Positions 7,055 through 14,902 are shown, counted from the stretch's first letter. The stretch is 28,164 nucleotides of DNA from JBMOPD01 sp049323615 (GCA_049323615.1 JBMOPD010000082.1:1-28164); one strand, 5' to 3'. The notes: generated by a model not told the origin, from the letters alone. Made by a program: numbers and translations.

Positions 7055-7192
7055 ATGCTGAAGTTTTCGGCCACGGTGCCGGCCGCCACACAGGCTTTAC
7101 CCGATGACGGGGTGGAGAAGCTCATTAGCCGCCTTGTTTTTAAATTAGCAATGGATCTTTTGAAATTATTCAAATATAAGATTTTTCGTTAA
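7055..7192 (+). CDS. Possible small protein, 45 residues
   Basis: An ATG at 7055 preceded by a G-rich stretch (GGGGGGA) opens a 45-codon frame ending in a basic, Leu/Lys/Phe-rich amphipathic tail (KLAMDLLKLFKYKIFR). Such tails can bind membranes. I recognise no family, and the frame could be chance or the remnant of a longer gene. It lies between the MFS gene and the dehydrogenase, with no clear promoter or terminator. Confidence 0.2.
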   Translation: MLKFSATVPAATQALPDDGVEKLISRLVFKLAMDLLKLFKYKIFR

Positions 7193-7254
7193 CTGAACAG
7201 GATATTGTCAATGCTTGATTAAAATATAGTGAAATGATACTTGGAGGGATTTGC

Positions 7255-8133
7255 ATGTCGTTGACCGGAGATAACACTGTTATCGGGTTTATCGGCACCG
7301 GTGTGATGGGCAAAAGTATGGCCGCCCACCTGCTTAAGGCGGGCTACCCTGTGGTGGTGTACAACCGGACCAAATCCAAAGCCGGGGAGCTGATTCAACA
7401 GGGGGCCGCATGGGGGGAATCGGTGGCCGGTGTTGCCGCCCGGAGCAATGTCATTATTACCATGGTGGGCTATCCCAGGGACGTGGAGGAAATTTATTTC
7501 GGCGGGAACGGGATCATCAACAACGCCAGGGCCGGAACCTACCTGGTTGACATGACCACCTCGACTCCGTCCCTGGCCAGGAGGATATACGCAGAAGCCC
7601 GGGCCAAAAAGATGCATGCCCTGGACGCCCCGGTTTCGGGGGGAGATGTGGGCGCCCGGGAGGCCAGACTGGTCATAATGGCCGGCGGGGACCCGGAAGC
7701 CTTCGAAGCGGTGCGGCCCATCCTGAGCATCCTGGGGCGGAATATTATCCTGCAGGGAGAGGCCGGGGCCGGCCAGCACACAAAAATGTGCAACCAGATT
7801 GCCATTGCCCCGGGCATGCTGGGTGTCTGCGAAGCGATGGCCTATGCCAGGAAAGCCGGCCTGGATCCCGCAAGCGTCCTGAAAAGCATCGAGACCGGGG
7901 CGGCCGGCAGCTGGTCGTTGAGCAACCTGGCTCCCAGGATGCTGGCAGGCAATTTTGAACCCGGTTTTTACGTAAAACACTTCATAAAAGATATGGCCAT
8001 CGCGCTGGAGGCGGCAAAGGAAATGGGACTGACCACGCCCGGCCTGGAATTGGCCAAGTCCCTCTATGACCGGCTGGCCGCCGGCGGGGAAGAAAACAGC
8101 GGCACCCAGGCCCTGTTCAAGCTGTATGAGTAG
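7255..8133 (+). CDS. NAD(P)-binding beta-hydroxyacid dehydrogenase (3-hydroxyisobutyrate dehydrogenase / tartronate semialdehyde reductase family)
   Basis: The protein is 292 residues. An N-terminal Rossmann motif, GFIGTGVMGKSMA, begins near residue 10. VYNRTKSKAGEL follows strand 2, and the NRT pattern there often goes with NADP use. The substrate-binding signature DAPVSGGDVGAR is at about residues 122-133. The catalytic lysine lies in GAGQHTKMCNQI (Lys177). Length and order match the 6PGDH-like family that reduces or oxidises small beta-hydroxyacids. The ATG at 7255 has GGAGGG six bases upstream; an in-frame ATG at 7234 lies upstream of this site. It ends one base before the convergent PAS gene. 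The exact substrate is not determinable. Confidence 0.87.
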   Translation: MSLTGDNTVIGFIGTGVMGKSMAAHLLKAGYPVVVYNRTKSKAGELIQQGAAWGESVAGVAARSNVIITMVGYPRDVEEIYFGGNGIINNARAGTYLVDMTTSTPSLARRIYAEARAKKMHALDAPVSGGDVGAREARLVIMAGGDPEAFEAVRPILSILGRNIILQGEAGAGQHTKMCNQIAIAPGMLGVCEAMAYARKAGLDPASVLKSIETGAAGSWSLSNLAPRMLAGNFEPGFYVKHFIKDMAIALEAAKEMGLTTPGLELAKSLYDRLAAGGEENSGTQALFKLYE

Positions 8134-8134
8134 G

Positions 8135-8473
8135 TTACCTTTTAAAGTGCGGCATCTCAGGGGGCAATTCGATTATCAGCTCTACAAACCCCATGTACCG
8201 GCCGTCTTTATACCATGGGGCCTGGTAGACCAGTTTTTTCACGCCGTTCTTTTCAATGGTATAGCAGTTGGCGGCCTGGTTTTTAAGCATTTCTTCCAAC
8301 TTGCCGCGGGCGGGCCCGGGGTGACAGTCCAGCACATTTTTCCCGATCAGTTCCCGGCCCCCGTCCTTTGCAAAGTTCCGGCAGGCCTTGTCGTTCATTT
8401 CAAGAATTATTCCTTCCGCATCGCAGACGGTAACGGCTGCGGAGAAGCCTTTAACCCACGGTTCACCCGTCAT
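8135..8473 (-). CDS. Small PAS-domain protein
   Basis: The protein is about 112 residues and is nearly all one PAS fold: FSAAVTVCDAEGIILEMNDKAC, then ELIGKNVLDCHPGPARGKLEEML, and ending with WYKDGRYMGFVELIIELPPEMP. It has no kinase, HTH or other output domain, so it may be a stand-alone sensor or may bind a small ligand that acts on a partner. The start at 8473 follows an AGGAGAG site; the longer frame beginning at 8491 would include that site. The gene converges on the dehydrogenase with a one-base gap. No partner is evident nearby. Confidence 0.75.
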   Translation of the reverse strand: MTGEPWVKGFSAAVTVCDAEGIILEMNDKACRNFAKDGGRELIGKNVLDCHPGPARGKLEEMLKNQAANCYTIEKNGVKKLVYQAPWYKDGRYMGFVELIIELPPEMPHFKR

Positions 8474-8544
8474 CAGGCACACTCTCCTCAAATCATTTTT
8501 ATTAAAAATTCTTTAGAAAAAGAAGATGTCCTTCCGAAAGAAAT

Positions 8545-8610
8545 GGGGTCAGGCTTTACATTGTGAAATAGTCTTGAGTCAAAGAAAGTAACAAAGTTAA
8601 GCCTGACCTC
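8545..8610. repeat. Inverted-repeat (REP/MITE-like) element
   Basis: GGGGTCAGGCTTTAC (8545-8559) and GTTAAGCCTGACCTC (8596-8610) are inverted copies with two mismatches around a 36-base centre. The GGGGTCAGGCTT motif resembles palindromes I associate with REP-associated Y1 transposases. No transposase lies in the window, so it would be a non-autonomous copy. It may also act as a terminator-like hairpin between the converging transcripts. Confidence 0.5.
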
Positions 8611-8663
8611 ACTACTCCTTCCTTCATTAATGTATTCTAACCGTTTCTGCAGTATCCCACAGG

Positions 8664-9362
8664 CTAGGACTGCCTGTCTTTTTGCTGCAACATGGTTAAG
8701 GCAAAGGTGACAGTATAGGCCAGTAACATCAATATGATACTTATGGCAATGGCGATATCAAAATTACCCTTCGACACTTCCAGTACTGTGGCGGTGGTCA
8801 GTACCCTGGTGTAGACGGGGATGTTTCCCCCCACCATCATGGACGCGCCCACTTCCGATATTACCCCGCCGAAACCGGCGATAACAGCGGCCAGCAGGCC
8901 CATTCGTGCTTCTCGTATCAGCAACCAAAGCAGCTGCAAGCGGGATGCTCCAAGTGCCAGTATTTGCAGCCTTATTTTGTGGTTTAACTGGCCTATGGCT
9001 GCTATGGTAAATCCCGTGACTATCGGCGACGCGATTATGGCCTGCGCCACGATTATAGCCCCCGGCGTGTACATCATGTTGAGAAAACCCAGCGGGCCGG
9101 AACGCCAAAGGAAAATTGAAACCCATAAGCCTACCACCACCGGAGGCAGCCCCATGCCGAAATTCACTATGCTCACAGCCACATTCCGCCCGGGAAAGAC
9201 AGCCAGGGCGAGAAAAACCCCCAGCGGCACGCCGATTACTACGCTGATCAGAGTAGCCAACCCGGAAACCTGAAGAGTGAGGAAAGTTATTCCCAAAACC
9301 TCCCGGTCTCCCCGTAATAACAGCTCAAAAGCCTTAACCAGGCCGTCCCAAACTAATTCCAT
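8664..9362 (-). CDS. tupB: Tungstate ABC transporter permease
   Basis: The protein is 232 residues with five or six transmembrane segments. It has a typical ABC permease cytoplasmic loop (LGASRLQLLWLLIREARMGLLAAVIAGFGGVISEVGASMM), containing the EAA-like pattern that contacts the ATPase. The TupB family is recognised from this loop and from neighbours encoding a TupA-type lipoprotein and an ATPase. It is third in the minus-strand order tupA-tupC-tupB, 18 bases after tupC. It would form the membrane channel for tungstate import feeding tungsten-pterin enzymes such as formate dehydrogenase or aldehyde oxidoreductase, as is usual in syntrophic and fermentative anaerobes. Molybdate is the alternative substrate. 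Confidence 0.88.
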   Translation of the reverse strand: MELVWDGLVKAFELLLRGDREVLGITFLTLQVSGLATLISVVIGVPLGVFLALAVFPGRNVAVSIVNFGMGLPPVVVGLWVSIFLWRSGPLGFLNMMYTPGAIIVAQAIIASPIVTGFTIAAIGQLNHKIRLQILALGASRLQLLWLLIREARMGLLAAVIAGFGGVISEVGASMMVGGNIPVYTRVLTTATVLEVSKGNFDIAIAISIILMLLAYTVTFALTMLQQKDRQS

Positions 9363-9380
9363 ACAAAATCATTCCTAACC

Positions 9381-10094
9381 TTACTTTTTTAGATTACTAA
9401 AAATGTTTTCAAATCCATTCTTGAAAAGTTTCGATGCCTTACCCCGGTGATGTATTTTACCGCCCCCCATGACAATGGCATTGTCCGTCAGATAAGGGAT
9501 TTCGGTGTAATCATGAGTTACAAAAAGAGTGGTAGTCTTGGATTCTTTCAAAATGCTGCCCATCTCTTTCAATAGAGAAGTTCTGGTAGGATAATCAAGG
9601 GAGGTAAACGGCTCATCGAGGAATAATACTTCGGGAATGAGTACCATAGCCCTGGCGATATTCACCCTTTGAGCTTCACCCCCTGACAAAAACCTTGGCA
9701 TACGGTGTGCCAGATGAGATACACCCAGCCTGTCCAACCACAGATTTACCCGTGACGGTATCTCGTTTCTGTTGAAACCCCTCAGCTTAAGCCCCATGGC
9801 AACATTGTTGAAAACAGTGGTATTTAGAAGCAATGACTCCTGGAACACCACGGCCATCCTGCGCCTGAAACCAAGGGCATTTTTCTTGTTCACGGTGTTG
9901 CCGCGAAATAATACCACTCCATTGGTTGGTTGCTGTAAAAGCGCCAGTACCTGCAAGAGAGTGCTTTTGCCGGCCCCGTTTGGGCCGACAAAAGCTAATA
10001 TTTCACCTTCTTGCAGGGCAAACTGCCCGACATTAAGAATCTCTCTGTTTCCTTTTTTCAGGATGATGTCTCTGGCTTCCAGTATGAACTCCAT
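9381..10094 (-). CDS. tupC: Tungstate ABC transporter ATP-binding protein
   Basis: The protein is 237 residues. Walker A is GPNGAGKST near residue 39, the Q-loop is VVFQES, the signature is LSGGEAQRVNIARA, Walker B is VLFLDEPFTSLD, and the H-loop is LFVTHDYTE. All catalytic motifs are present, so it should be active. The ATG at 10094 overlaps the tupA stop by one base (TAATG), so the two are likely translationally coupled. The protein would energise tungstate import through TupB. No C-terminal regulatory domain of the ModC type is present, consistent with TupC rather than ModC. Confidence 0.9.
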   Translation of the reverse strand: MEFILEARDIILKKGNREILNVGQFALQEGEILAFVGPNGAGKSTLLQVLALLQQPTNGVVLFRGNTVNKKNALGFRRRMAVVFQESLLLNTTVFNNVAMGLKLRGFNRNEIPSRVNLWLDRLGVSHLAHRMPRFLSGGEAQRVNIARAMVLIPEVLFLDEPFTSLDYPTRTSLLKEMGSILKESKTTTLFVTHDYTEIPYLTDNAIVMGGGKIHHRGKASKLFKNGFENIFSNLKK

Positions 10095-10939
10095 TACTTT
10101 TTACCCAATTCTTCAACTTTCTTTCCGGCGTCCGGATAGAATAACGGCTCACCAAATTTATCCTTGCCGAATTCGCCGATAATTTTCTGAGTTTCCGGGC
10201 TTACCATATATTCCACAAAAGCCTTCGCTCCGGCAGCGTTTACCTTGGGGAACTTTTCGGGGTTGACCTGCATTACGTGGTAAATGTTAAGCAGTGCCTT
10301 GTCTCCTTGGGCAACTATGACCAGCTTCAGGTTTTTCTTCTGGGCAAGATAGGTCGCCCTGTCGGTAAGCGTGTAGCCTTGCTTTTCATTAGCTATATTT
10401 AGCGTTTGCCCCATACCGCTGCCCGTTTCCTGATACCATTTCTGCCCATTGGGTGTTATGCCTGCATTTTTCCAGATCGACTGTTCTTGCTTGTGGGTGC
10501 CGGAATCGTCACCCCTGGAGATGAATACTGCTCCCTTTTCAGCTATCTTTTTAAAAGCCTCAATGCTGTCTTTAGCCTGCTTTACCCCCGCCGGGTCGCT
10601 TTCCGGGCCGACAACGATAAAGTCGTTATGCATTACCAGTTTGTAGTTGACCGCTACGCCCGAGTCAACCAGCGGCTTTTCCGCACTCATAGCGTGGGTC
10701 AGCATCACGTCAGCATCGCCTTTCTCTCCCATTTTAAGCGCCTGGCCGGTTCCAACAGCAATGGGCTTAACCCTGTATCCGGTTTTCTTTTCGAAGTCGG
10801 GGATGAGCACATCCAGCAAACCGCTGTCCTGGGTACTGGTGGTGGTGGCCATAATCACGTCGGTTTTTTGGGCCTGGCATCCCGCCACAGTCAGAACAAA
10901 AAGGGCGGTAATGGCAAATAACAGTTTTTTTACGTGCAT
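10094..10939 (-). CDS. tupA: Tungstate ABC transporter substrate-binding lipoprotein
   Basis: The protein is 281 residues. A signal peptide ends in the lipobox LTVAGC with Cys21, so it is membrane-anchored on the outside. The mature protein begins with IMATTTSTQDSGLLD, the anion-binding start characteristic of TupA. It continues with VGTGQALKMGEKGDADVMLTHA and a later FISRGDDSGTHKQE motif, both conserved in tungstate binders. The ATG at 10939 is chosen because it opens the signal peptide after a GTGAGG site; the upstream frame adds 18 non-signal residues. It is first in the operon and lies about 95 bases after the terminator of a riboswitch-like leader. Confidence 0.9.
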   Translation of the reverse strand: MHVKKLLFAITALFVLTVAGCQAQKTDVIMATTTSTQDSGLLDVLIPDFEKKTGYRVKPIAVGTGQALKMGEKGDADVMLTHAMSAEKPLVDSGVAVNYKLVMHNDFIVVGPESDPAGVKQAKDSIEAFKKIAEKGAVFISRGDDSGTHKQEQSIWKNAGITPNGQKWYQETGSGMGQTLNIANEKQGYTLTDRATYLAQKKNLKLVIVAQGDKALLNIYHVMQVNPEKFPKVNAAGAKAFVEYMVSPETQKIIGEFGKDKFGEPLFYPDAGKKVEELGKK

Positions 10940-11030
10940 ATCTAAAACCTCACTTTCTATTGTCCCTGATTTGTCTCCCCGGCTGGCAAACAATGCTTTG
11001 GCCCGGGTGATTTTCTTATATGCTCATGCA

Positions 11031-11072
11031 TAATAAATAAAACCAAGCCTCATTTAATACAAATGGCTTGGT
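11031..11072 (-). terminator. Leader terminator (expression platform) of the tup operon
   Basis: On the minus strand ACCAAGCC and GGCTTGGT form a hairpin followed by TTTATTTATTA. It sits just 3' of the riboswitch-like aptamer and before tupA, where ligand binding could permit or prevent its formation. This suggests transcription attenuation. Confidence 0.7.
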
Positions 11073-11097
11073 CAATAAAACGGTTTAACCATAAAAC

Positions 11098-11200
11098 ATC
11101 TCTCCTTTCCGCAATGGGAGGTATGCCCGTTTCCCGGCATACCCTGTCGGTCTGGAGCCATAACGTCTAGCGTCTATAGGCTGCTCAGACTCGGAGAAGT
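11098..11200 (-). promoter_or_regulatory. Moco/Tuco-class riboswitch
   Basis: On the minus strand the leader carries GTATGCC-GGGAAACG-GGCATAC, followed by CCTCCC, ATTGC and GGAAAGG. This is the conserved core of the Moco RNA motif (hairpin, then CTCCC, then GGAAAGG). Outer pairing CTTCTC/GGAGAG (11193-11199 with 11100-11105) closes the structure. An inner GTCTG/CAGAC stem carries only a short loop in place of a long third stem; I recall reduced variants being proposed to sense the tungsten cofactor. The downstream gene is a tungstate importer, which supports the call. Assignment is by eye from motif memory. Confidence 0.72.
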
Positions 11201-11355
11201 ATTTTCAACATTGCATTTATTATTTCTATAAAAGATACTAAAATCCTTTTTCTACGGTGGAACGGCGGCGGGTAGCCGGGCATGAAGCCAGAAGCTCCTT
11301 GGTAAAAATGGCACTATTTTTAACCGCCAGTTTGCCGCCTTACGGGCTGAAAAGC

Positions 11356-11384
11356 TTGCAGTCAAACAGAAATCGGTGTATAAT
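11356..11384 (+). promoter_or_regulatory. Strong promoter of the tRNA-Ser / SRP RNA transcript
   Basis: TTGCAG (11356-11361), a 17-base spacer and a perfect TATAAT (11379-11384) precede tRNA-Ser by about 50 bases. No terminator is seen between the tRNA and the SRP RNA, so both are probably made from it. Confidence 0.7.
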
Positions 11385-11436
11385 ATGTAATCGCAGGTCC
11401 GGTAGAAAGATAAATAATTATCCGGTATGAGTCCGC

Positions 11437-11526
11437 GGAGAGATGGCCGAGTGGATGAAGGCGCACGCCTGGAGAGCGTGTGAACGGGTAACCGTTTCCA
11501 GGGTTCGAATCCCTGTCTCTCCGCCA
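11437..11526 (+). tRNA. tRNA-Ser (anticodon GGA)
   Basis: The acceptor stem GGAGAGA (11437-11443) pairs with TCTCTCC (11516-11522), with discriminator G and an encoded CCA. The anticodon loop CTGGAGA gives GGA. A long class II variable arm (ACGGGTAACCGTT) and the T loop TTCGAAT are present. All parts of the cloverleaf are seen, so the gene looks functional. It reads serine UCC/UCU codons. It is immediately upstream of the SRP RNA gene, an arrangement shared with several Firmicutes. Confidence 0.97.
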
Positions 11527-11541
11527 TTAATTTTAAAAAAT

Positions 11542-11822
11542 TGGCCGTGCTAGATGGGGAGCTGGCGGTGCCCTGAACCCGCAAACCGCTGTAGCGGGGT
11601 TGAATTCCCGCCCCCGGGTTTAGCTTGTGGGGTCCGGCCCCTGTAAGGGGTGTTGACGATTGGGTCCTGCGCGACGGAGACTCCTGAACCGTGTCAGGTC
11701 CTGGCGGAAGCAGCACTAAGGGATGCACTGCGGGTGCCGCAGGGGTGCCTGATCCGAGCTGCCTGCAGGGGTAACGCCCGGAAGTTATTACTCAAAGGCG
11801 GGTGCACGGCCTGCAAGATTGA
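11542..11822 (+). ncRNA. ffs: Signal recognition particle RNA, large bacterial type
   Basis: The 5' end GGCCGTGC (11543-11550) pairs with GCACGGCC (11804-11811), closing an RNA of about 280 bases, the length of the Firmicute form with an Alu domain. The start GTGCTAGATGGGGAGCTGGCGGTGCCCTG (quoted in parts: GTGCTAG, GGTGCCCTG) matches the Bacillus scRNA. The SRP54-binding apex reads GTCAGGTCCTGGCGGAAGCA with a GGAA tetraloop, then CAGCACTAAG. The RNA scaffolds Ffh for co-translational membrane targeting. It lies between tRNA-Ser and dnaX, as in Bacillus. Confidence 0.93.
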
Positions 11823-11831
11823 TCATGTTTC

Positions 11832-11864
11832 AAACCGTATCTTTTTACTGATACGGTTTTTTTT
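11832..11864 (+). terminator. Terminator of the SRP RNA
   Basis: AAACCGTATC and GATACGGTTT form a 10-base stem with an 8-base loop, followed by an uninterrupted T run. It ends the tRNA-Ser/SRP transcript about 130 bases before dnaX, which therefore needs its own promoter. Confidence 0.85.
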
Positions 11865-11992
11865 GTAGCGGCGATTATTGGTAAGGTAAAAGGAAATAAC
11901 TTTGTTAACAGCGAAGATTAATTAGACATTAAGAATCATTACAGCTGACATCAGTAGAGCGTTTATTACATACCCAGGGCGGGGGTGGTTTA

Positions 11993-13774
11993 ATGGCATA
12001 CATGGCCCTCTACAGGGAGTGGCGGCCCCGGAGGTTCGGGGAGGTGGTGGGGCAGGACCATGTGGTCCGCACACTGGTAAACGCCATCAAAAGCCGGAGG
12101 CTGTCGCACGCCTACCTGTTTTGCGGCCCCCGGGGAACGGGTAAGACCAGCATCGCCAAGATACTGGCCAGGGCCGTCAACTGCCGCCGGCCCGAGGAGG
12201 GTGAGCCCTGTGGTCAGTGTGACACGTGCCGGGATATCGAGGCCGGCACCTCCATGGATGTAACCGAAATTGACGCCGCCTCCAACCGCGGCATTGACGA
12301 GGTGAGGGACCTCAGGGAAAAGGTGAAGTTTGCCCCTTCGGCCGGCAGGACCAGGGTCTTTATCGTCGATGAGGTGCACATGCTGACCAATGAGGCCTTC
12401 AACGCCCTGTTAAAGACCCTGGAGGAGCCTCCCGCCCATGCCATGTTTGTGCTGGCCACCACCGAGCCCCACCGGGTCCCCCTGACTATCCTTTCACGGT
12501 GCCAGAGGTTTGACTTTCACCGCATAGATGACCGGGAAATGATGGACCGCCTGCGGGTGGTGGCCCGGGAGTCCGGCATTGATATAGACGAGGCGTCGCT
12601 GGAACTGATTGTTAAGGCTGCCGAGGGCGGGATGAGAGACGGCCTGAGCATTCTTGACCAGGCGGCCGCATACAGCGGCAACCACATAGGGGCGGATGAA
12701 ATTCACGGCATCCTCGGCACGGTCAGGGAAGAGCTGCTGGAGGGGGTGGCCCGGGGCTTGATGGCTGGCCGGGGGGGCGAGGTGCTGGGACTGATCGGGG
12801 ATATTGCCGGCCAGGGCAAGGACCTGCTGGTCTTTTTGAAGGAACTGAACGGTTACCTGCGCAGGTTGCTGCTGGACATGACCGGTCCGGCGGGGCCGGG
12901 AGGGGAAGAAGCGGACCGGCTTTCCCTGGTCATTCACAGGCTGGCCAGAACCGAGCAGGACATGCGCTGGAGCAGTCAGCCCCGGGTGGTGCTGGAGGTG
13001 GCCCTGGTAAGGGCGGCCAGGACCCTGGGGTCCGGTGAAGGTGGTGGAGGTGCCGGTGAAGAGCGCATCAGGGAACTGGAGGGCAGAATCAGGGAATTGG
13101 AGGGGCTGGTGGCCGGACTGATGAAGGGAGTAAAAACGAATCCGGCCGGGGCAGGCCCTCAATCCGGCCGGGGCCGGGAAACACCGCCGGCTTTCCGGCC
13201 CGGAGAGAGTTCGGGAGCGGTTCGTGAACAAAAATATATCCGGGAAAAGGAAAGCCGGCCGGCGGACAGTGAATACAATGTAAAAGGCAAGGGAGAGTCA
13301 CTGCCGGACCGGCCGGAACCGGGCGCCGGGGGGGCCGGTGTGGTGGCGGAAACAAACCAGGCTGCTGAACCGGGGCCGCCGGACCTTTTGTTAAAAAAGA
13401 TAGATGCCCGCTGGATCGATATACTGGAAGCGGCCAGGAGGGTGTGTCCCCATATCGCTTCCCACCTTACCCAGGGTAAGGGCTGGCCCCTTGAGGTGGA
13501 AGGAAATACCCTGACCATTGCTTTTCCTAAATCGGAGGCCTATGCCTCCCTGGCGGTGGGCCTGCTGGAAAGTGAAACCAACCGCAGGGAACTGTCGGAC
13601 CTGATAAAATCTGTCTGCCAGGCGGACCTGCGCCTGCGCCTGGTGGAATCAGACCGTAAGCCTCCCAGGAGGATCAGGCAGAAGAAAAAGGCGGTGCGCC
13701 CGGATGACGTGGAAGCGCTTTTCGGCAAGGATGAGGAGACAACGGACGAAAGTTTTGAAGGGTTTGACTCCTAA
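11993..13774 (+). CDS. dnaX: DNA polymerase III subunit gamma/tau
   Basis: The protein is 593 residues. The AAA+ clamp-loader core shows Walker A GPRGTGKTS (45-53), a zinc knuckle at Cys64, 73, 76 and 79, DEVH (126-129) as Walker B, and the sensor SRC (168-170). Domain III follows to about residue 340, then a short coiled region with a repeated RIRELEG and a variable Pro/Gly-rich linker. The C-terminal domain (about 465-593) would bind the polymerase or helicase. It loads the sliding clamp at replication forks. An in-frame A AAA AAG heptamer at codons 467-469 might allow a shorter gamma form. The ATG 11993 start follows a G-rich site. Confidence 0.96.
   Translation: MAYMALYREWRPRRFGEVVGQDHVVRTLVNAIKSRRLSHAYLFCGPRGTGKTSIAKILARAVNCRRPEEGEPCGQCDTCRDIEAGTSMDVTEIDAASNRGIDEVRDLREKVKFAPSAGRTRVFIVDEVHMLTNEAFNALLKTLEEPPAHAMFVLATTEPHRVPLTILSRCQRFDFHRIDDREMMDRLRVVARESGIDIDEASLELIVKAAEGGMRDGLSILDQAAAYSGNHIGADEIHGILGTVREELLEGVARGLMAGRGGEVLGLIGDIAGQGKDLLVFLKELNGYLRRLLLDMTGPAGPGGEEADRLSLVIHRLARTEQDMRWSSQPRVVLEVALVRAARTLGSGEGGGGAGEERIRELEGRIRELEGLVAGLMKGVKTNPAGAGPQSGRGRETPPAFRPGESSGAVREQKYIREKESRPADSEYNVKGKGESLPDRPEPGAGGAGVVAETNQAAEPGPPDLLLKKIDARWIDILEAARRVCPHIASHLTQGKGWPLEVEGNTLTIAFPKSEAYASLAVGLLESETNRRELSDLIKSVCQADLRLRLVESDRKPPRRIRQKKKAVRPDDVEALFGKDEETTDESFEGFDS
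13393..13479 (+). promoter_or_regulatory. Candidate programmed -1 frameshift site in dnaX
   Basis: The heptamer A AAA AAG occupies 13393-13399 in the zero-frame pattern X XXY YYZ, identical to the Escherichia coli dnaX slip site. Six bases downstream, GCCCGCT can pair with AGCGGCC (6 of 7 pairs). The -1 frame then reads 26 codons to TAA at 13477-13479. A clear upstream Shine-Dalgarno stimulator is not seen. The function is inferred. Confidence 0.5.
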
Positions 13775-13846
13775 ACGGTGAATTATTTCAGGTGGATCCG
13801 GTGAATTTAGGATATTAGGATATTATTATGTATCGGGGGGGTCACA

Positions 13847-14167
13847 ATGTTTGGCGGAAACAACATGCAAAAGATGATGAAGCAGGTACAGAAGATGCAG
13901 GCGGATATGGCCAAAATGCAGGAGGAACTGGGCAACCGCACGGTGGAAAGCACAGCCGGGGGCGGGGTGGTGAAGGTGGTGGCCAACGGCAGGCAGGAGA
14001 TCCTTTCCATCGAAATAAAGCCCGAAGCGGTGGACCCGGAGGATGTGGAAATGCTTCAGGATCTCATACTCACTGCGGTGAACGGGGCCTTAAGCCAGTC
14101 CAAGGAAATGGTGGCCAGGGAGATGGGAAAGCTGACAGGGGGGCTAAATATTCCGGGGCTAACATAA
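13847..14167 (+). CDS. ebfC: YbaB/EbfC family nucleoid-associated protein
   Basis: The protein is 106 residues: an N-terminal helix rich in Met, Gln and Lys (MQKMMKQVQKMQADMAKMQ), then EELGNRTVESTAGGGVVKVVANGRQEI and IEIKPEAVDPEDVEMLQDLI. These are the family core of a homodimeric DNA-binding protein. It sits between dnaX and recR, the conserved dnaX-yaaK-recR order of Bacillus and many other bacteria. It is thought to coat or organise DNA and possibly to aid RecR-dependent repair. The start at ATG 13847 has a GGGGGG-rich site upstream. It is probably part of the dnaX operon. Confidence 0.95.
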   Translation: MFGGNNMQKMMKQVQKMQADMAKMQEELGNRTVESTAGGGVVKVVANGRQEILSIEIKPEAVDPEDVEMLQDLILTAVNGALSQSKEMVAREMGKLTGGLNIPGLT

Positions 14168-14192
14168 AAAGAGGAAGCAGGGGTGAAAGATA

Positions 14193-14789
14193 TTGAATGG
14201 CGCCGGGCCCATAGCCCGATTGGTTGACGAGTTTGCCAGGCTTCCGGGTATTGGGCCTAAAACCGCCCAGCGCCTGGCTTTTTATGTGTTGAACGCGCCG
14301 GCTGAAGTGGCCCGCAGTCTTGCCCGGGCGCTGGTGGAAGCCAGGGAAAACATCCGCCGCTGCTCGGAATGCTGCGACCTTACCGACCGGGATCCCTGCG
14401 CCGTCTGCCGGGACCCCAGGAGAAACAGGGAGGTCCTCTGCGTGGTGGAACAGCCCAGGGATGTCATCGCCATAGAAAAAACCAGGGGGTTCAGGGGCCT
14501 GTACCACGTGCTGCATGGAGCCATTTCGCCCATGAGCGGAATAGGCCCCGGTGAGCTGACGGTAAGGGAGTTGCTGGAGAGGATTGCCAGGAATAATGTC
14601 AGGGAAGTGATCCTGGCCACCAACCCCAATGTGGAGGGAGACGCCACCGCCCTTTACCTGGCCAGGCTGATCAAGCCGTCCGGGGTCAGGGTGACCAGGC
14701 TGGCCCACGGCCTGCCGGTGGGCGCCTCCCTGGAATATGCCGATGAAATGACCCTGTCCAAGGCCCTGGAAGGCCGCCAGGACGTATAA
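14193..14789 (+). CDS. recR: Recombination mediator protein RecR
   Basis: The protein is 198 residues. A helix-hairpin-helix (LPGIGPKTAQRLAFYVL) is at residues 17-33, a four-cysteine zinc site at Cys57, 60, 69 and 72, a Toprim domain opens with VLCVVEQPRDVIAIEKT, and the C-terminal wrap ends in SLEYADEMTLSKALEGR. All family parts are present at the usual length. RecR acts with RecO (and RecF) to load RecA on gapped DNA. TTG 14193 is the start, after a GGGGTGA site; no closer ATG fits the conserved N-terminus. It lies 25 bases after the ebfC stop. Confidence 0.96.
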   Translation: MNGAGPIARLVDEFARLPGIGPKTAQRLAFYVLNAPAEVARSLARALVEARENIRRCSECCDLTDRDPCAVCRDPRRNREVLCVVEQPRDVIAIEKTRGFRGLYHVLHGAISPMSGIGPGELTVRELLERIARNNVREVILATNPNVEGDATALYLARLIKPSGVRVTRLAHGLPVGASLEYADEMTLSKALEGRQDV

Positions 14790-14902
14790 TAACAGTTCCA
14801 GGATTTCCAATCCCCAGTGCCCAATTCCCGCTTTAGCAGGAATATTATTCCATCCCACCGCATAATCAATAACTAAAATCCGTTGAAAACGGCGCCGAAA
14901 GG

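Noticed and set aside
8066..8566. 166-codon plus-strand frame
   Set aside because: It is antisense to the PAS gene and overlaps the end of the dehydrogenase gene.
11252..11728. 158-codon minus-strand frame
   Set aside because: It overlaps tRNA-Ser and the SRP RNA.
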